Assembly (NCBI RefSeq): GCF_001579845.1
Contig: NZ_CP007440.1
Location: forward strand, 6,904,029 to 6,968,028
Source of the DNA: Rhodoplanes sp. Z2-YC6860
GTDB taxonomy: Bacteria; Pseudomonadota; Alphaproteobacteria; Rhizobiales; Xanthobacteraceae
Length of the DNA: 64,000 nt
Direction: 5' to 3'
Part shown: positions 10,510-18,318 of the stretch, in pieces
Layout: the number at the start of each line of letters is the position of its first letter
Position numbering within the stretch: the first letter of the stretch is position 1
Translations under genes and position numbers: made by a program
The notes under the pieces: generated by a model
Databases searched by the model: none
What the model saw: the letters and a program-made list of their open reading frames with translations, nothing else
Told to the model about the DNA's origin: nothing

Positions 10510-11682
10510 CTACGCCGCCTTCGGCAGCGCGTCCTTGGCTTCCGCATAGGCCCAGTCGAGCCATTGCGTCAGCGCCTCGACGTCGGCCTTCTCCACCGTC
10601 GCGCCGCACCAGATGCGAAGGCCCGAGGGCGCGTCGCGATAGGCGTCGATGTCGTAGGCGATGCCTTCCTTCTCGAGCGCGGCAGCAATGCCCTTGACGA
10701 ACTTCGCCTGCGCGTCCGGAGCGAGCTTCAGCACCACGGGGTCGACCACCTTCAGGCAGACCGAGGTGTTGGAGCGGATCGCGGGATTGGCCGCCAGATT
10801 CTCGATCCACGGCGTGCGCGCGACCCAGTCGGCGACCGCCTTGGCATTGGCGTCGGCGCGGCCGACGAGGCCGTCCAATCCGCCGACCGATTTGCCCCAG
10901 TTGAGCGCATCGAGATAGTCCTCGACGCACAGCATCGACGGCGTGTTGATGGTGGCGCCTTCGAAAATGTCTTCGCTGATCTTGCCGCCTTTGGTCATGC
11001 GGAAGATCTTCGGCAGCGGCCAGACCGGCGTGTGGCTCTCGAGGCGAGCCACCGCGCGCGGCGACAGCGCGATCATGCCGTGAGCCGCCTCGCCGCCCAG
11101 CGCCTTCTGCCAGGACCAGGTGACGACATCGAGCTTCGACCAGTCGAGCTTCTGCGCGAAAGCCGCCGACGTCGCGTCGCAGATCGTCAGCCCTTCGCGG
11201 TCGGCCTTGATCCAGTCCGCATTAGGCACGCGCACGCCCGAGGTCGTGCCGTTCCACGTGAACACCACGTCGGTTGCGAAATCGACCTTGGCGAGATCAG
11301 GAAGCTCGCCGTAAGGCGCCTTGAGCACCTTCACGTCCTTGAGCTTCAATTCCTTCTGAACGTCGCTGACCCACCCTTCGCCGAAGGATTCCCAGGCCAG
11401 CATGGTGACGGGCCGCGGGCCGAGCAGCGACCACAGCGCCATCTCGACGGCGCCGGTGTCGGAGGCGGGCACGATGCCGATGCGGTAATCGGCCGGCGCT
11501 TGCAGCACTTCGCGGGAAAGATCGATGGCGCGCTTGAGCTTCGCCTTGCCGATCTTGGACCGGTGCGAACGTCCCAGCGCTGCGTCTGTGAGGGCTTGGA
11601 GGCTCCAGCCGGGGCGCTTGGCGCAGGGGCCGGACGAAAAGTGCGGGGTGACCGGCCGCACGCCGGGCTTTGCTTGGCTCAT
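10510..11682 (-). CDS. serC: Phosphoserine aminotransferase
   Basis: PLP enzyme converting 3-phosphohydroxypyruvate and glutamate to phosphoserine and 2-oxoglutarate. The 390-residue protein starts [20 protein letters not shown], typical of the alphaproteobacterial SerC type. The PLP-binding lysine lies in [15 protein letters not shown] and the substrate-binding start in the [12 protein letters not shown] region. It is the first gene of the serine operon. A structured leader upstream places the GGAAGG ribosome binding site in a hairpin loop. Confidence 0.96.
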   Translation of the reverse strand: MSQAKPGVRPVTPHFSSGPCAKRPGWSLQALTDAALGRSHRSKIGKAKLKRAIDLSREVLQAPADYRIGIVPASDTGAVEMALWSLLGPRPVTMLAWESFGEGWVSDVQKELKLKDVKVLKAPYGELPDLAKVDFATDVVFTWNGTTSGVRVPNADWIKADREGLTICDATSAAFAQKLDWSKLDVVTWSWQKALGGEAAHGMIALSPRAVARLESHTPVWPLPKIFRMTKGGKISEDIFEGATINTPSMLCVEDYLDALNWGKSVGGLDGLVGRADANAKAVADWVARTPWIENLAANPAIRSNTSVCLKVVDPVVLKLAPDAQAKFVKGIAAALEKEGIAYDIDAYRDAPSGLRIWCGATVEKADVEALTQWLDWAYAEAKDALPKAA

Positions 11683-11740
11683 AGTCTATCCTTCCAGATA
11701 GAAAGCCCTTCGGTGGGGAAGGGTGTCCCGCGGATGGAGA
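11683..11740 (-). promoter_or_regulatory. Candidate serC leader RNA
   Basis: Directly upstream of serC, the minus-strand transcript can form two small hairpins. One has stem CCCTTC/GAAGGG (11706-11723). The other has stem CTATC/GATAG with loop TGGAAG (11686-11701), which contains the ribosome binding site 4 bases before the ATG. This arrangement resembles the serC RNA motif reported upstream of serC in Alphaproteobacteria. I match it from memory of that motif and have not scored a covariance model; the upstream boundary is approximate. Confidence 0.62.
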
Positions 11741-11811
11741 TACGGAAGGAAGACGTTTCCGTCAAGACGGCGGAAAAGCACACGCCTCGAACGGCGGGGA
11801 AAAGCGAAAAA

Positions 11812-12540
11812 TCAGTCGAGTATGAAGCGGAGACCGAGCCTGACCTCGTCGCTCGACAAGCCCTGCCACCGGGTCCGGTCGCTCGCGAGATTGGTTCCTG
11901 TGCTGGTCGCCAGATCGCCGAGATTGAGATGGCGATAGCCGATATCGACCACGAACCGCGTGTTGACCCGATAGGAAACGCCGGCCATCGCCGCCCAGGA
12001 AAACGTGACCCGGTCGCTGGTGACGCCGTGGTTCACCGGCAATGTCGTGTCGGTGTAGTCGCGGGCCTTCAGAGAACTGACACCAAGGCCGCCGCCGACG
12101 TAAGGCGTGAACCCTGCCCACGTGCCCATATCGATATAGGCGTTGGCGAGCACGGAAAGCGCCGTGACTTTCATCGAGTATTGCGGCTGTGAGGCGCTGG
12201 AGCTCGAAGTGGCTTCAGTTCCGACCCGCGGCGCGTAGTCGACCGTCATGTCGGCGCGGAACCACTGGTATTTGTAGCCCGCGCCCAAGCTGAGTCCCAG
12301 CGAGTCGGTGTACTTCACATCGTTGATCGTCGCGCCGGGCGCGGAGAACGACGACACGCTGTTGAAGCGATAGCCGACGTCGCCGCGCAGATACCAGCCC
12401 GACAGCATCTCGATGGTGCGCGGCTCCGGCCGCACATAGGGGCCGGAATACCAGGTGTCCGGCATGTCCGCGGCATGGGCCGCCGCACCGAGTGCGGCGG
12501 TCGTGATTAAGCCGAGGAGAATCGCCCGGACCTTGCCCAT
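11812..12540 (-). CDS. Outer-membrane beta-barrel protein (Omp25-like)
   Basis: A 242-residue exported protein with a signal peptide of about 23 residues (ending AHAAD). Alternating strands of the small OmpA-like barrel type follow, including GWYLRGDVGYRF, SLGLSLGAGYKYQWFRADM, FTPYVGGGLGVS and VDIGYRHLNLGD. Such Rhizobiales Omp25/Omp31-like proteins are abundant 8-stranded barrels; no specific ligand can be named. It lies 13 bp after a related barrel gene on the same strand and has GGAGC before the ATG, so the two are likely one transcript. Confidence 0.87.
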   Translation of the reverse strand: MGKVRAILLGLITTAALGAAAHAADMPDTWYSGPYVRPEPRTIEMLSGWYLRGDVGYRFNSVSSFSAPGATINDVKYTDSLGLSLGAGYKYQWFRADMTVDYAPRVGTEATSSSSASQPQYSMKVTALSVLANAYIDMGTWAGFTPYVGGGLGVSSLKARDYTDTTLPVNHGVTSDRVTFSWAAMAGVSYRVNTRFVVDIGYRHLNLGDLATSTGTNLASDRTRWQGLSSDEVRLGLRFILD

Positions 12541-12553
12541 CGTATTGCTCCGA

Positions 12554-13387
12554 TCAGCCCTTGCGGATCAGCGGCATCACAGGCTGAGCCGGCATCGGCG
12601 GCTCGAGCATCCAGCGGATGCCAAGCTTCAGATCGTGCGAGTAGATGTGATTGAAGGTGAACGGTCCGCCATTGGTGAAGCTGCCGTCGAATGCGCGGGT
12701 CGCACCGGTCGTCGCATTCCCCATGTCGAGGTAGCGATAGCCGAAGTCGATGCTCATCGACTCCGTGACCTTGTAGGTGATGCCGGCGTGTAACGCCCAG
12801 GCGAAATTCCACTTGTCGGCATCTGCCGCATAGGCCGTGGAAGTTCCGAGATTGTTGAAGCCGTCGTCGCGGAAGCCGGTGATGCTGATATTGGCTGCGC
12901 CGACGCCCGCACCGATGTACGGCGTGAAGTTGTACCAGGTGCCGAGATCGACATAGGCGTTGGTCAGGACGACCCACTCGGACTTGCTGCCGGAGTAGTT
13001 GTCGACACCGCGTCCGCCGTTGAAGGTGACGTTGTCCGAACCGTGGAAGTTCGACTTGCCGCGATATTCGCCGGTCACGTCGAAACGAATCCAGTCGTTG
13101 AATTTGTAGCCGACGCCCAGGCCGAACAGCATCGAGCTGTCCCAGCCCATGCCGACCGCCTCGACGCTCGTGCCGGGCACATCGTAAAGGCGCTGGTGAA
13201 GACCTTTGAAGTTCTGATTGGTCATTCCAATGTCGCCGCGCAGATACCAGCCGGACGCGACGTATTCTTCGATCGGCGGCGGGGCGAGTGGAGGAAGCGG
13301 CAGATCCGCCGCGCGGGCGCCCGTGTGGGCCGCTGTAGAAAACAGCGCAACCGCGCTGACAAAAGACGCAACCTTCAAGCTTGCCAT
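12554..13387 (-). CDS. Outer-membrane beta-barrel protein, paralogue of the next gene
   Basis: A 277-residue protein with signal peptide MASLKVASFVSAVALFSTAA ending at ARAAD. The start is the ATG at 13387 with GAGAGGTG upstream; the frame is open 10 codons further without a better site. The barrel strands ASGWYLRGDIGMT, FGLGVGYKFNDWIRFDVTGEY, FTPYIGAGVGAANI and IDFGYRYLDMG parallel those of the neighbouring 12540-11812 gene. This suggests an old tandem duplication. Upstream lies a 317-bp gene-free stretch (13388-13704) holding a CtrA-type site and the bfr terminator; I see nothing else in it. Confidence 0.88.
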   Translation of the reverse strand: MASLKVASFVSAVALFSTAAHTGARAADLPLPPLAPPPIEEYVASGWYLRGDIGMTNQNFKGLHQRLYDVPGTSVEAVGMGWDSSMLFGLGVGYKFNDWIRFDVTGEYRGKSNFHGSDNVTFNGGRGVDNYSGSKSEWVVLTNAYVDLGTWYNFTPYIGAGVGAANISITGFRDDGFNNLGTSTAYAADADKWNFAWALHAGITYKVTESMSIDFGYRYLDMGNATTGATRAFDGSFTNGGPFTFNHIYSHDLKLGIRWMLEPPMPAQPVMPLIRKG

Positions 13388-13469
13388 GACATCACCTCTC
13401 GTGACGCGAAGCCGCATACAAAAATCGGCTCCACGAGGAACTCACTGAAGGCAGGATGCCAGCGAATGC

Positions 13470-13485
13470 TTAAGCGACACTTAAC
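13470..13485 (+). promoter_or_regulatory. Perfect CtrA-type binding site
   Basis: The sequence TTAAGCGACACTTAAC fits the CtrA consensus TTAA-N7-TTAAC exactly, and its dyad also reads TTAA-N7-TTAA on the other strand. Further TTAACC half sites occur at 13481 and 13494. It lies 83-98 bp before the start of the barrel gene at 13387, a plausible promoter position. CtrA is the cell-cycle response regulator of Alphaproteobacteria. Binding is inferred only from the match. Confidence 0.55.
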
Positions 13486-13530
13486 CTTACTTTTTAACCG
13501 TGATTGTTAATGAACGCGTCAAAACGCCAA

Positions 13531-13567
13531 CGGCCCGAGAGCTCTCCCGCGGAGAATTCTCAGGCCG
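13531..13567 (-). terminator. Likely terminator of bfr
   Basis: A 17-bp stem with three mismatches (CGGCCCGAGAGCTCTCC and GGAGAATTCTCAGGCCG) closes a 3-base loop. On the minus strand it is followed by TTGGCGTTTTG. It lies 138 bp past the bfr stop and before the barrel-gene promoter region. Confidence 0.6.
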
Positions 13568-13704
13568 TTGCTGGATTTTCGATCGATGATGTGCGGCGAA
13601 AGAGGCGCTGTGTGCGCTACCTATTTACCTATTGGTTACCGCCCATGCGCTGTCGGCAACGCAAAAAATCCGGCAGCGCAGACCTCGCATTTGGGCGGCG
13701 CGAA

Positions 13705-14190
13705 TCAGCTGCCCTCTTCCATCTCGCCGATGTGGTGCTGCGAGTAGAGCTCGACGCCGAGCTTCGCGACGAGATCGATCTGCGTCTCGAGGAAGTCGAT
13801 GTGATGCTCCTCGTCGTGCATCAGCTTCTCGAACAGATCGCGCGTGACGTAGTCGCGCACGCCGTGGCAATGGGTGGCCGCCTCCTCGTAGAGCGCGCGC
13901 GCCGACATCTCGGCCTTGAGATCGCAGTCGAGGACTTCCTTGACGTTCTGGCCGATGTGCAGCGGGTCGAGCACCTGCATGTTGGGGAAGCCGTCGAGAA
14001 AGATGATGCGGTCCACGAGCTTGTCGGCGTGCTCCATCTCCTCGATGGATTCCTTGCGCCATTGTTTGGCGAGGACCTTGAGGCCCCAGTTGTCGAGCAG
14101 CCGGTAATGCAGCCAGTACTGGTTGATGGCGGTGAGTTCGTGCCGCAGCGCCTTGTTGAGATATTCGACGACCTTTGCATCACCCTTCAT
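13705..14190 (-). CDS. bfr: Bacterioferritin
   Basis: Heme-containing 24-mer iron store that oxidises Fe(II) at a di-iron centre and deposits it as mineral. The protein is 161 residues (family 155-165) when started at the ATG at 14190, behind GGGAG; the frame is open 14 codons earlier. The ferroxidase ligands Glu18, Glu51, His54, Glu94, Glu127 and His130 are all present, as are Tyr25 and the heme ligand Met52. It follows bfd on the same strand, and an Irr-like operator lies 53 bp before its start, so iron control is likely. Confidence 0.97.
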   Translation of the reverse strand: MKGDAKVVEYLNKALRHELTAINQYWLHYRLLDNWGLKVLAKQWRKESIEEMEHADKLVDRIIFLDGFPNMQVLDPLHIGQNVKEVLDCDLKAEMSARALYEEAATHCHGVRDYVTRDLFEKLMHDEEHHIDFLETQIDLVAKLGVELYSQHHIGEMEEGS

Positions 14191-14242
14191 GACCGGCTCC
14201 CAATTCCAAATGACGCCGCCACGCAGCAGCACCCTGAGCTAT

Positions 14243-14259
14243 ATTAGACCAATTCTAAA
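14243..14259 (-). promoter_or_regulatory. Irr-box (iron control element) candidate upstream of bfr
   Basis: ATTAGAC-CAA-TTCTAAA matches a TTTAGAA-N3-TTCTAAA type palindrome at 12 of 14 half-site positions, with a perfect right half. In Rhizobiales, Irr binds such elements and represses bacterioferritin under iron limitation. The consensus is recalled and the binding is inferred. Confidence 0.55.
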
Positions 14260-14332
14260 CTTGTAAGACACGCCCAGCCAAGCGGAAATCCGCAGCATCC
14301 ACCGCGAGTTCCCCGGCAAAAGACTAAAAGTT

Positions 14333-14554
14333 TCAGGGCTTGGGATGGACGGCGCAGCCATTGCAGGCCGTGGCCGCCTCCGCGGCGTCCAGCGCCTCGT
14401 CCATGATCTTGCGGATGGTGCGGGCGCAGCGGCCGCACTGGGCGCTGCAGCCGAGACAGCCATAGACCTGCCCGGTCGACCGCGGGCGCGCCTCCGCCTG
14501 GCAGGCGGTGCGGACGTCCTGGTCGCTCAAAACATTGCAGGAGCAGACGATCAT
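14333..14554 (-). CDS. bfd: Bacterioferritin-associated ferredoxin
   Basis: A 73-residue [2Fe-2S] protein that donates electrons to bacterioferritin heme to release stored iron. The ATG at 14554 gives the typical start MIVCSCNVLSDQDV. Cluster ligands are Cys4 and Cys6, and Cys40 and Cys43 in AQCGRC. Extra cysteines are present at 18, 33 and 36 and in the C-terminal ACNGC. GAGGATTACC precedes the start. It lies 142 bp upstream of bfr on the same strand, each gene with its own Irr-like element. The longer upstream frame adds 19 residues with no family similarity. Confidence 0.93.
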   Translation of the reverse strand: MIVCSCNVLSDQDVRTACQAEARPRSTGQVYGCLGCSAQCGRCARTIRKIMDEALDAAEAATACNGCAVHPKP

Positions 14555-14626
14555 GCGGGATAGGTAATCCTCTATGACCGTTTCGATAACGTGCCCTGCC
14601 CTTGCAGGCAAAAGAAATCGGCTGAT

Positions 14627-14643
14627 TTTATACGTTATCTAAA
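14627..14643 (-). promoter_or_regulatory. Irr-box candidate upstream of bfd
   Basis: On the minus strand TTTAGAT-AAC-GTATAAA agrees with the TTTAGAA-N3-TTCTAAA element at 11 of 14 half-site positions. It lies 73-89 bp before the bfd start. Weaker than the copy at bfr, but having one at each gene adds weight. Confidence 0.42.
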
Positions 14644-14705
14644 GTGCGAAAGTGCTGAAAACACAGTGCTTTTTCGCAACTGCGAATTCCGCCAGGGTTA
14701 TCCTG

Positions 14706-16049
14706 TCAGGGCGACGCGTCCGCCAACGCATCGACGATGCCCGCGACCACGTCCTCGACCAGCGTCTTGTCGTCGCCCTCGGCCATCACCCGGATCACGG
14801 GCTCGGTGCCGGAGGGCCGGATCACCAGACGGCCGTGGCCATTCAGCCGCTGCTCGGCCCCTTCGATCGCGGACTGGACCTTGGCGTTCTCCAGCGGCTT
14901 GCCCTGCTTGTAGCGGACGTTGCGCAGGATCTGCGGCAGCGGCTCGAAGCGATGGCACACCGCCGAAACCGGCTTGTCGAGCTTCTTGACCACCGCGAGC
15001 ACCTGCAACGCGGCGACGAGGCCGTCGCCGGTCGTGGCGTAGTCCGACAAGATGATATGGCCCGAGGCTTCGCCGCCGAGGTTGAAGCCATGCTCGCGCA
15101 TATGCTCGAGCACATAGCGGTCGCCGACCGCAGTACGTGCCAGCGCAATGCCGAGGCTGCCGAGATAGCGCTCGAGCCCTAAGTTCGACATCACGGTCGC
15201 AACCACGCCGGGTTTCGACAGCCGGCCATCAGCCTTCCAGCTCTCGGCGATCACCGCCATCAGCTGGTCGCCGTCGACGACATGGCCGCGCTCGTCCACG
15301 ACGATCAGGCGGTCGGCGTCACCGTCGAGCGCAATGCCGATGTCGGCGCGCACCTCGCGCACCTTGGCGGCAAGCGCCGCCGGCTCCGTCGAGCCGCAGT
15401 CCTTGTTGATGTTGAAGCCGTTCGGCTCGACGCCGACCTTGATGACCTCGGCGCCCAATTCCCACAGCGCATCGGGCGCGACCTGATAGGCGGCGCCGTT
15501 GGCGCAATCCACCACCACGCGCAGACCTTCGAGCGACAAATTGCGCGGCAGCGTGCGCTTGGCGAACTCGACGTAACGGTCGCGCACGCCGTCGATGCGC
15601 CGGGCGCGGCCGAGATCGGCGGACTTGGCGAGCTTCTTGGCGATCTCCTCGTCGATCAGCTTCTCGATCTTCAGCTCGAGCTCGTCGGAAAGCTTGTAGC
15701 CGTCCGGCCCGAACAGCTTGATGCCGTTGTCGTCATAAGGGTTGTGCGAGGCCGAGATCATGACGCCGAGATCGGCGCGCATCGAGCGCGTCAACATGGC
15801 GATCGCCGGCGTCGGCATCGGGCCGGTGAGCAGCACGTCCATGCCGACCGACGTGAAGCCCGCGACCAGCGCGGTCTCGATCATGTAGCCGGACAGCCTT
15901 GTGTCCTTGCCGATCAGCACGCGATGACGGTGATCGCCGTTCTGGAAAATAAGCCCTGCGGCCTGGCCGACCTTGAGAGCAAGCTCCGGCGTGATCACGC
16001 CGTTGGCGCGCCCGCGAATGCCGTCCGTGCCGAAATATTTTCGAACCAC
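14706..16049 (-). CDS. glmM: Phosphoglucosamine mutase
   Basis: Interconverts glucosamine-6-phosphate and glucosamine-1-phosphate for UDP-GlcNAc and cell-wall synthesis. The 447-residue protein has the phosphorylated active-site serine in [18 protein letters not shown], the metal-binding DGDADR loop, the sugar-binding GGEASGH motif and the C-terminal phosphate-binding [12 protein letters not shown]. The start codon is GTG at 16049 ([12 protein letters not shown]). No ATG is available and the N-terminus is exactly canonical. It stands alone here, not next to ftsH or folP. Confidence 0.97.
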   Translation of the reverse strand: MVRKYFGTDGIRGRANGVITPELALKVGQAAGLIFQNGDHRHRVLIGKDTRLSGYMIETALVAGFTSVGMDVLLTGPMPTPAIAMLTRSMRADLGVMISASHNPYDDNGIKLFGPDGYKLSDELELKIEKLIDEEIAKKLAKSADLGRARRIDGVRDRYVEFAKRTLPRNLSLEGLRVVVDCANGAAYQVAPDALWELGAEVIKVGVEPNGFNINKDCGSTEPAALAAKVREVRADIGIALDGDADRLIVVDERGHVVDGDQLMAVIAESWKADGRLSKPGVVATVMSNLGLERYLGSLGIALARTAVGDRYVLEHMREHGFNLGGEASGHIILSDYATTGDGLVAALQVLAVVKKLDKPVSAVCHRFEPLPQILRNVRYKQGKPLENAKVQSAIEGAEQRLNGHGRLVIRPSGTEPVIRVMAEGDDKTLVEDVVAGIVDALADASP

Positions 16050-16205
16050 GCTGTACGTCCCCGACTTCGATCGCTTACGGAAGCGCCTGCCCCAGCATAG
16101 GCCGGCAAGCTACGCCTCAATAGTTTGCCGAATTGTATTTGTTTCTCGCAGGCTCCTTTGGCCGCGATGTCAACCTTATTAGAGGGTTACCGGCCTGGGG
16201 GCAAC

Positions 16206-16249
16206 AACACGGCAAAAAGCCGACCTTCCGGCCGGCTTTTTGCCGTGTT
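16206..16249. terminator. Strong bidirectional intrinsic terminator
   Basis: A perfect 17-bp inverted repeat (AACACGGCAAAAAGCCG and CGGCTTTTTGCCGTGTT) surrounds a 10-base loop. The A and T tracts inside the stem let it terminate in both directions. It lies 20 bp past the stop of the small minus-strand gene at 16466-16269, which it most likely serves. Confidence 0.88.
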
Positions 16250-16268
16250 CGACACAATTCACTGCCGA

Positions 16269-16466
16269 TCAGCGTTCTTTCTGCGTGTCGTGGTGGTCTG
16301 ACTTGCTCTTGGGCGGCTGGGTGATGCTGACCGGGTCTGACCCTACCATGGACTCCTCCAGGCCCTGCTCGAGCTTACGCTCCAGGACGTTATCGGGCTT
16401 CTCGTGCGCAGGCTTGTGCTTCACGTCCGGATCGCCACCGCGCTTCTTGGTCGCTGGATGCGCCAT
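16269..16466 (-). CDS. Small charged protein of unknown function (65 aa)
   Basis: Starts at ATG 16466 with a near-perfect ribosome binding site (AGAGGAGAACACG). The protein is Lys/Glu/His-rich and probably partly disordered: MAHPATKKRGG, a helical NVLERKLEQGLEE, then MVGSDPVSITQPP and a His/Lys tail. The GSDP(P/V)S-type tail recurs in small Rhizobiales proteins that I remember only as uncharacterised. Its monocistronic layout with a strong terminator and good ribosome binding site supports a real gene. No function is assigned. Confidence 0.78.
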   Translation of the reverse strand: MAHPATKKRGGDPDVKHKPAHEKPDNVLERKLEQGLEESMVGSDPVSITQPPKSKSDHHDTQKER

Positions 16467-16603
16467 CGTGTTCTCCTCTTCGCTATGTCGGGAATAACTT
16501 CCAACCCGGCGCTCACGTTCCGCGGAGGGAACCCGCCTGGCGCCCAATTCGTGCTATCCAAAGACAAGCTTCGGGGAACCAAAGCCGGGGGAGGACAACA
16601 ACA

Positions 16604-17764
16604 ATGAAGCGGATGGCTTGCATCGAGGACCTGCGCGAGCAGGCGCGGCGCAACGTGCCGAAGATGTTCTTCGATTACGCCGACGCCGGTTCCTACAACC
16701 AGGAAACTTTGCGCGCCAACCGCACCGATTTCGAAAAGCTGAAGCTGCGCCAGCGCATCCTGGTCAACATGGACAAGCGCACCACCGCGACCACCATCCT
16801 GGGCGAGAAGGTGCCAGTGCCGCTCGCGCTCGGACCAATCGGACTTGGCGGCATGATGCATGGCGATGGCGAGATCCTCGCCTGCCGCGCCGCGCAGGCC
16901 GCCGGCATCCCGTACACGCTCTCGACCATGTCGATCAATTCGATCGAGGACGTCGCTGCTGCGGTCGACAAGCCGTTCTGGTTTCAGCTCTACGTGATGC
17001 GCGACCGCGGCTTCATCCGCGAATTGATCCAGCGCGCCGCCGCCGCGAAATGCAGCGCGCTGATGCTCACGGTCGATCTTCAGGTGCTCGGCCAGCGGCA
17101 TTGCGACGTGCGCAACGGCCTGACCGTGCCGCCCGAGATCAGGATCAAGAACGTGATCGACATCATGACCAAGCCGCTCTGGGCGATGTCGATCCTCAAA
17201 GGGAAACGCAAGACCTTCGGCAATCTCGCCGGTCACGTCAAAGGCATGGAGAACGTCAACTCGCTCGCGCAATGGACCGCGAGCCAGTTCGACCCGACGC
17301 TGAACTGGAAGGACGTCGAGTGGGTGAAAAGTATCTGGCCCGGCAAGCTCATCCTCAAGGGCATTCTCGATGTCGACGACGCCAAGATCGCGGTGACGAC
17401 CGGCGCCGACGCGATCAGCGTGTCGAACCACGGCGGGCGCCAGCTTGACGGCGCGCCGTCTGCCATCTCGGCGCTGCCGCGCATCGCCGACACCGTGGGC
17501 TCGCAGGTCGAGGTGATGATGGACTCGGGCGTGCGCACCGGTGGCGACATGATGCGGGCCCTGGCGCTCGGCGCGCGCTCGTGCATTGTCGGGCGGTCGT
17601 ACATATATGGGCTGGGCGCCGGCGGTCAGGCCGGCGTCGCGCGCGCCATCGAGATCCTGGGGAAGGAATTCGATACCACCATGGCGCTGTGCGGCAAGAC
17701 GAGCATCGCCGAGATCGGCCGCGACGTGCTGGCCGAAACCGAAACACAGCGGAGGCCGCAATGA
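16604..17764 (+). CDS. FMN-dependent alpha-hydroxy-acid dehydrogenase (LldD-like)
   Basis: Member of the L-lactate dehydrogenase/glycolate oxidase/mandelate dehydrogenase family, oxidising an L-2-hydroxy acid to the 2-keto acid with FMN. The 386 residues start MKRMACIEDLREQARR. Family signatures are FDYADAGSYNQ, the FMN-binding GPIGLGGMMHGDGE, LTVDLQVLGQRHCDVRNG, and the SNHGGRQLDGAPS motif with the catalytic His and substrate Arg. The glycine-rich DSGVRTGGDMMRALALGA follows. Its stop overlaps the start of a DUF427 gene by 4 bases (ATGA). The substrate is not predictable. Confidence 0.94.
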   Translation: MKRMACIEDLREQARRNVPKMFFDYADAGSYNQETLRANRTDFEKLKLRQRILVNMDKRTTATTILGEKVPVPLALGPIGLGGMMHGDGEILACRAAQAAGIPYTLSTMSINSIEDVAAAVDKPFWFQLYVMRDRGFIRELIQRAAAAKCSALMLTVDLQVLGQRHCDVRNGLTVPPEIRIKNVIDIMTKPLWAMSILKGKRKTFGNLAGHVKGMENVNSLAQWTASQFDPTLNWKDVEWVKSIWPGKLILKGILDVDDAKIAVTTGADAISVSNHGGRQLDGAPSAISALPRIADTVGSQVEVMMDSGVRTGGDMMRALALGARSCIVGRSYIYGLGAGGQAGVARAIEILGKEFDTTMALCGKTSIAEIGRDVLAETETQRRPQ

Positions 17765-18126
17765 AGATTCCCGGTCCGGACCATCCCATCACGATCACGC
17801 CCTCGAAAGAACGCGTGCGGGTGACGTTCAACGGCAAGGTCGTTGCCGACAGCTCGCGGGCGCTGGTGCTGCAGGAGTCGACCTACAAGCCGGTGTTCTA
17901 CATCCCGCGCGAAGACGCACAGATGGGGATGTTTGCGAAGACGACGAATTCCACGCATTGCCCATACAAGGGCGACGCCTCGTACTACACCATCAAGGTC
18001 GACGGCCGCGAAGCTGAGAACGCGATCTGGAGTTATGAGACGCCCTTCCCGGCGATGAAAGAGATCACCGGACATCTGGCGTTCTATCCGAACCGCGTGG
18101 ATGCGATCGAGACGGCGCCGGCTTAG
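17761..18126 (+). CDS. DUF427-family protein
   Basis: A 121-residue protein starting at the ATG that overlaps the upstream stop, so translationally coupled to the hydroxy-acid dehydrogenase. The motifs RVTFNGKVVADSSRALVLQE, YKPVFYIPREDAQMGMF, THCPYKGDASYY and WSYETPFPAMKEITGHLAFY are those of DUF427. This family of small beta-barrel-like proteins has no established biochemical role. It is complete and normal in length. Confidence 0.9.
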   Translation: MKIPGPDHPITITPSKERVRVTFNGKVVADSSRALVLQESTYKPVFYIPREDAQMGMFAKTTNSTHCPYKGDASYYTIKVDGREAENAIWSYETPFPAMKEITGHLAFYPNRVDAIETAPA

Positions 18127-18147
18127 ACGTCGACGCCGCGGCTTAAC

Positions 18148-18257
18148 TCCCTCCCCGCCTCATCCTGAGGAGCATTGCGAAGCAATGCCTCTCGAAGGAT
18201 GGGGCGGCCCCATGGTTCGAGACGCGCTTCGCGCTCCTCACCATGAGGCCGGGAGAG
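18148..18257. repeat. REP-like palindromic intergenic element (CTCATCCTGAGGAG family)
   Basis: Contains CTCATCCTGAGGAG, a small hairpin GCATTGCGAAGCAATGC and CTCGAAGGATG. A second, partly inverted half follows with GGTTCGAGACGCGCTTCGCG and CTCCTCACCATGAGG. The outer arms pair, giving a large cruciform. A member of the same family lies at 41731-41855. It separates the DUF427 gene from the amidase gene. Confidence 0.85.
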
Positions 18258-18318
18258 AGGCTGGAACAACTCCGACGTCCGTGCTGTGCTCGCAGCACGG
18301 ATCGTTTGGAGAAGTCCA

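Noticed and set aside
8552-10930. Longer start of the SseB-like protein, 148 codons further upstream
   Set aside because: The extra part lies within serC and reads as an Arg/Gly-rich shadow.
10498-12192. A 564-codon plus-strand frame over serC
   Set aside because: Antisense to serC and to the start of the barrel gene, low-complexity Arg/Asp/His-rich product.
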